The notes below the pieces were generated by a model that made no database searches, was not told where the DNA came from, and saw only the letters and a program-made list of their open reading frames with translations. Positions 62,746 through 64,000 of a stretch of 64,000 nt of DNA are shown here, one piece after another. The stretch lies in contig NZ_VYKL01000037.1 of the NCBI RefSeq assembly GCF_008710145.1, forward strand, positions 124,001 to 188,000, given 5' to 3'. The position numbers and the translations under genes were made by a program. Every line of letters starts with the position of its first letter. Positions within the stretch are counted from its first letter, which is position 1. Origin of the DNA: Niallia endozanthoxylica (lineage in GTDB: Bacteria > Bacillota > Bacilli > Bacillales > Cytobacillaceae).

Positions 62746-63805
62746 TCCTCAATATTTATATGAAGCCGCCGGACTTCCTTTTCCGAAATCCTTATTAGAT
62801 TTTAGTGCTAATATTAATCCACTCGGTCCGCCTGCTGTGTTACAAAAGCGCTGGGGTGATTTGTTTCAAGGAATGGGAACCTATCCTGACCCACATATGG
62901 CATCACTCAAAGAAAAAATATCGCAACGCGAAGGGGTTGAACCAGGGCAGATTCTTATAGGGAATGGCGGTGCAGAGATTATTAGTCTGATTGGCAGACT
63001 GTTGTCAGGGAAAAAAGTGATGATTGTGGAACCTGCTTTTTCTGAATACAAAAAGGCATGTCTGGTTAACAACTGTGACGTTTCTTATTATAGGCTGTCA
63101 GATGGCTGGGAGATTCACTTAGATGACCTGATTGGGAAACTCCAAGGTATGGATGCTGTGTTTCTGTGCAATCCCAATAATCCAACCGGTATGTATTATA
63201 AAACCAGCATTCTTTTACCTCTCTTAAAAGCATGTAAACATGAAAACTGTTTCCTAATTATAGACGAGGCATTTTATGATTTTACGGCTGAATATGAACC
63301 TCTCGTTCCATTCTTAAAGGATTTTCCGCAATTAATTCTAATGCGATCGATGACAAAAGTATTTGCTATTCCTGGATTACGTTTAGGCTACTTAATGGCA
63401 GATGGGGGATTGATTGAAAAGCTGTCAGAATTTCAGCCGCATTGGAGTGTTAACAGTGTTGCCTTACAAGCAGGAGAGTGGTGTTTAGAAGATGAGAACC
63501 ATATCTTTAAGACGATTCAATTTATTCAGTCTGAACGGAATGTGCTTTTTGACTTTTATCAAGAACATCATTTTGAAGTTTCCAATACAGCAATAAATTT
63601 CTACCTTCTGCGGGATATCGGGCTCGATGATCAGTACCCGCTCTTCGAATTTTTGCTGAAGCGGGGAATCGTTCCAAGACATACCTTTAATTTTACAGGT
63701 CTTGATGGCCGGTGGCTGCGTTTTGCTATTCGAACATCCGATGAAAACAGAAGGTTAATGGAGGCGATGCAGGCATGGCGCAGCTTGAATCCATTATTTT
63801 TATAA
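62720..63805 (+). CDS. cobD: L-threonine-O-3-phosphate decarboxylase (CobD)
   Basis: A 361-residue PLP enzyme related to histidinol-phosphate aminotransferase. It makes (R)-1-amino-2-propanol phosphate, the substrate of CbiB. FSANINPLGPP at the start, CNPNNPTGMYYKT, IIDEAFYDFT and SMTKVFAIPGLRLGYLMADG with the PLP lysine are visible. TTG 62720 has GGAGGTGT upstream. Histidinol-phosphate aminotransferase is excluded mainly by context. Confidence 0.92.
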   Translation: MKWPLHGSNPQYLYEAAGLPFPKSLLDFSANINPLGPPAVLQKRWGDLFQGMGTYPDPHMASLKEKISQREGVEPGQILIGNGGAEIISLIGRLLSGKKVMIVEPAFSEYKKACLVNNCDVSYYRLSDGWEIHLDDLIGKLQGMDAVFLCNPNNPTGMYYKTSILLPLLKACKHENCFLIIDEAFYDFTAEYEPLVPFLKDFPQLILMRSMTKVFAIPGLRLGYLMADGGLIEKLSEFQPHWSVNSVALQAGEWCLEDENHIFKTIQFIQSERNVLFDFYQEHHFEVSNTAINFYLLRDIGLDDQYPLFEFLLKRGIVPRHTFNFTGLDGRWLRFAIRTSDENRRLMEAMQAWRSLNPLFL

Positions 63806-64000
63806 CCGGCGGTGTACGCAGCGGGAAAAGCCGCTTTGCTGAAAAACTGACAGCTGATATATGGAAGAAGTCTAAGACGGGCCGGCTTCATTATATTGCA
63901 GCGATGCAGCCTTCAGACACTGAAATGACAGACCGAATTCTTAAGCATAGGGAAGATCGCAATCAAAGCGGATTGGACTGGAATACATGGGAAAAGCCAG
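63775..64000 (+). CDS. cobU: Adenosylcobinamide kinase/guanylyltransferase (3' partial)
   Basis: The first 75 residues of a CobU/CobP enzyme, cut by the right edge. IIFITGGVRSGKSRFAEKLT contains the P-loop, and YIAAMQPSDTEMTDRILKHR the second conserved block. It phosphorylates and then guanylylates cobinamide in the late B12 pathway. ATG 63775 follows GGAGGCG and overlaps cobD by 31 bases, continuing the tightly overlapping operon. Confidence 0.9.
   Translation, partial: MAQLESIIFITGGVRSGKSRFAEKLTADIWKKSKTGRLHYIAAMQPSDTEMTDRILKHREDRNQSGLDWNTWEKP

Overview
The window reads as a chromosomal stretch of a low-GC, Gram-positive endospore-former-type bacterium, most likely a Bacillaceae member (Bacillus, Neobacillus or a relative). 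The reasons are AAGGAGG-type ribosome sites with many TTG/GTG starts, strong intrinsic terminators, Bacillus-type genes (qoxABCD with rodA nearby, tcyABC, guaD, GapN, pyruvate kinase with the extra C-terminal PEP-utiliser domain), Fur and PerR boxes of the Bacillus 7-1-7 type, and the Firmicute-type iron-mineralising encapsulin. No rRNA, tRNA, CRISPR array, prophage or intact insertion sequence was seen.

Layout. 1-7.7 kb: amino-compound catabolism (an M20 amidohydrolase cut by the left edge, an aldehyde dehydrogenase, an omega-aminotransferase, then aspartase, an FAH-family enzyme and alanine dehydrogenase). 8-10.7 kb: a PepSY protein and pyruvate kinase. 10.8-14.3 kb: a decay zone with remnants of a LacI regulator, possibly a sugar permease, a sugar-binding protein and a YifB/ComM-like protein around an intact gapN. 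14.4-14.8 kb: two tandem 58-residue Cys-rich proteins. 15-24 kb: a sodium symporter, small conserved proteins, a DUF1858 plus DUF438/hemerythrin/PAS pair behind an FNR-like site, uppP, dedA, an ABC exporter and a GDSL hydrolase.

24.6-32.3 kb is an iron island: siderophore-binding lipoprotein, encapsulin cargo (IMEF), encapsulin shell, a small unknown protein, a ferredoxin with an encapsulin tag, two FecCD permeases, an ATPase and a FhuF-like reductase, with Fur-type boxes in each promoter region. 32.3-47 kb: ilvD, cystine import (tcyABC) facing a D-cysteine desulfhydrase, a 3-methyladenine glycosylase, a P5C reductase, adenine and guanine deaminases, an AIM24-like protein, a SulP transporter with an ArsR regulator, and an ABC1/UbiB kinase. 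47.7-57 kb: qoxABCD, a YibQ-like deacetylase, a PerR-controlled Dps, RodA and MgtE. 57.9-64 kb: a cobalamin riboswitch with its terminator, then a compact overlapping operon btuF-btuC-btuD/cbiZ-cbiB-cobD-cobU for corrinoid import and salvage, cut by the right edge.

Two dispersed palindromic repeat families lie between genes. One is built on GTGTCAGGCACC (six copies seen). The other is built on TGACTCATC/GATGAGTCA (two copies); one copy carries a 78-base segment with a perfect 30-bp hairpin that the other lacks. The strongest leads for follow-up are the encapsulin locus with its unknown Fur-linked gene, the tandem Cys-rich mini-proteins, the FNR-positioned DUF1858/DUF438 promoter and the modular repeat.
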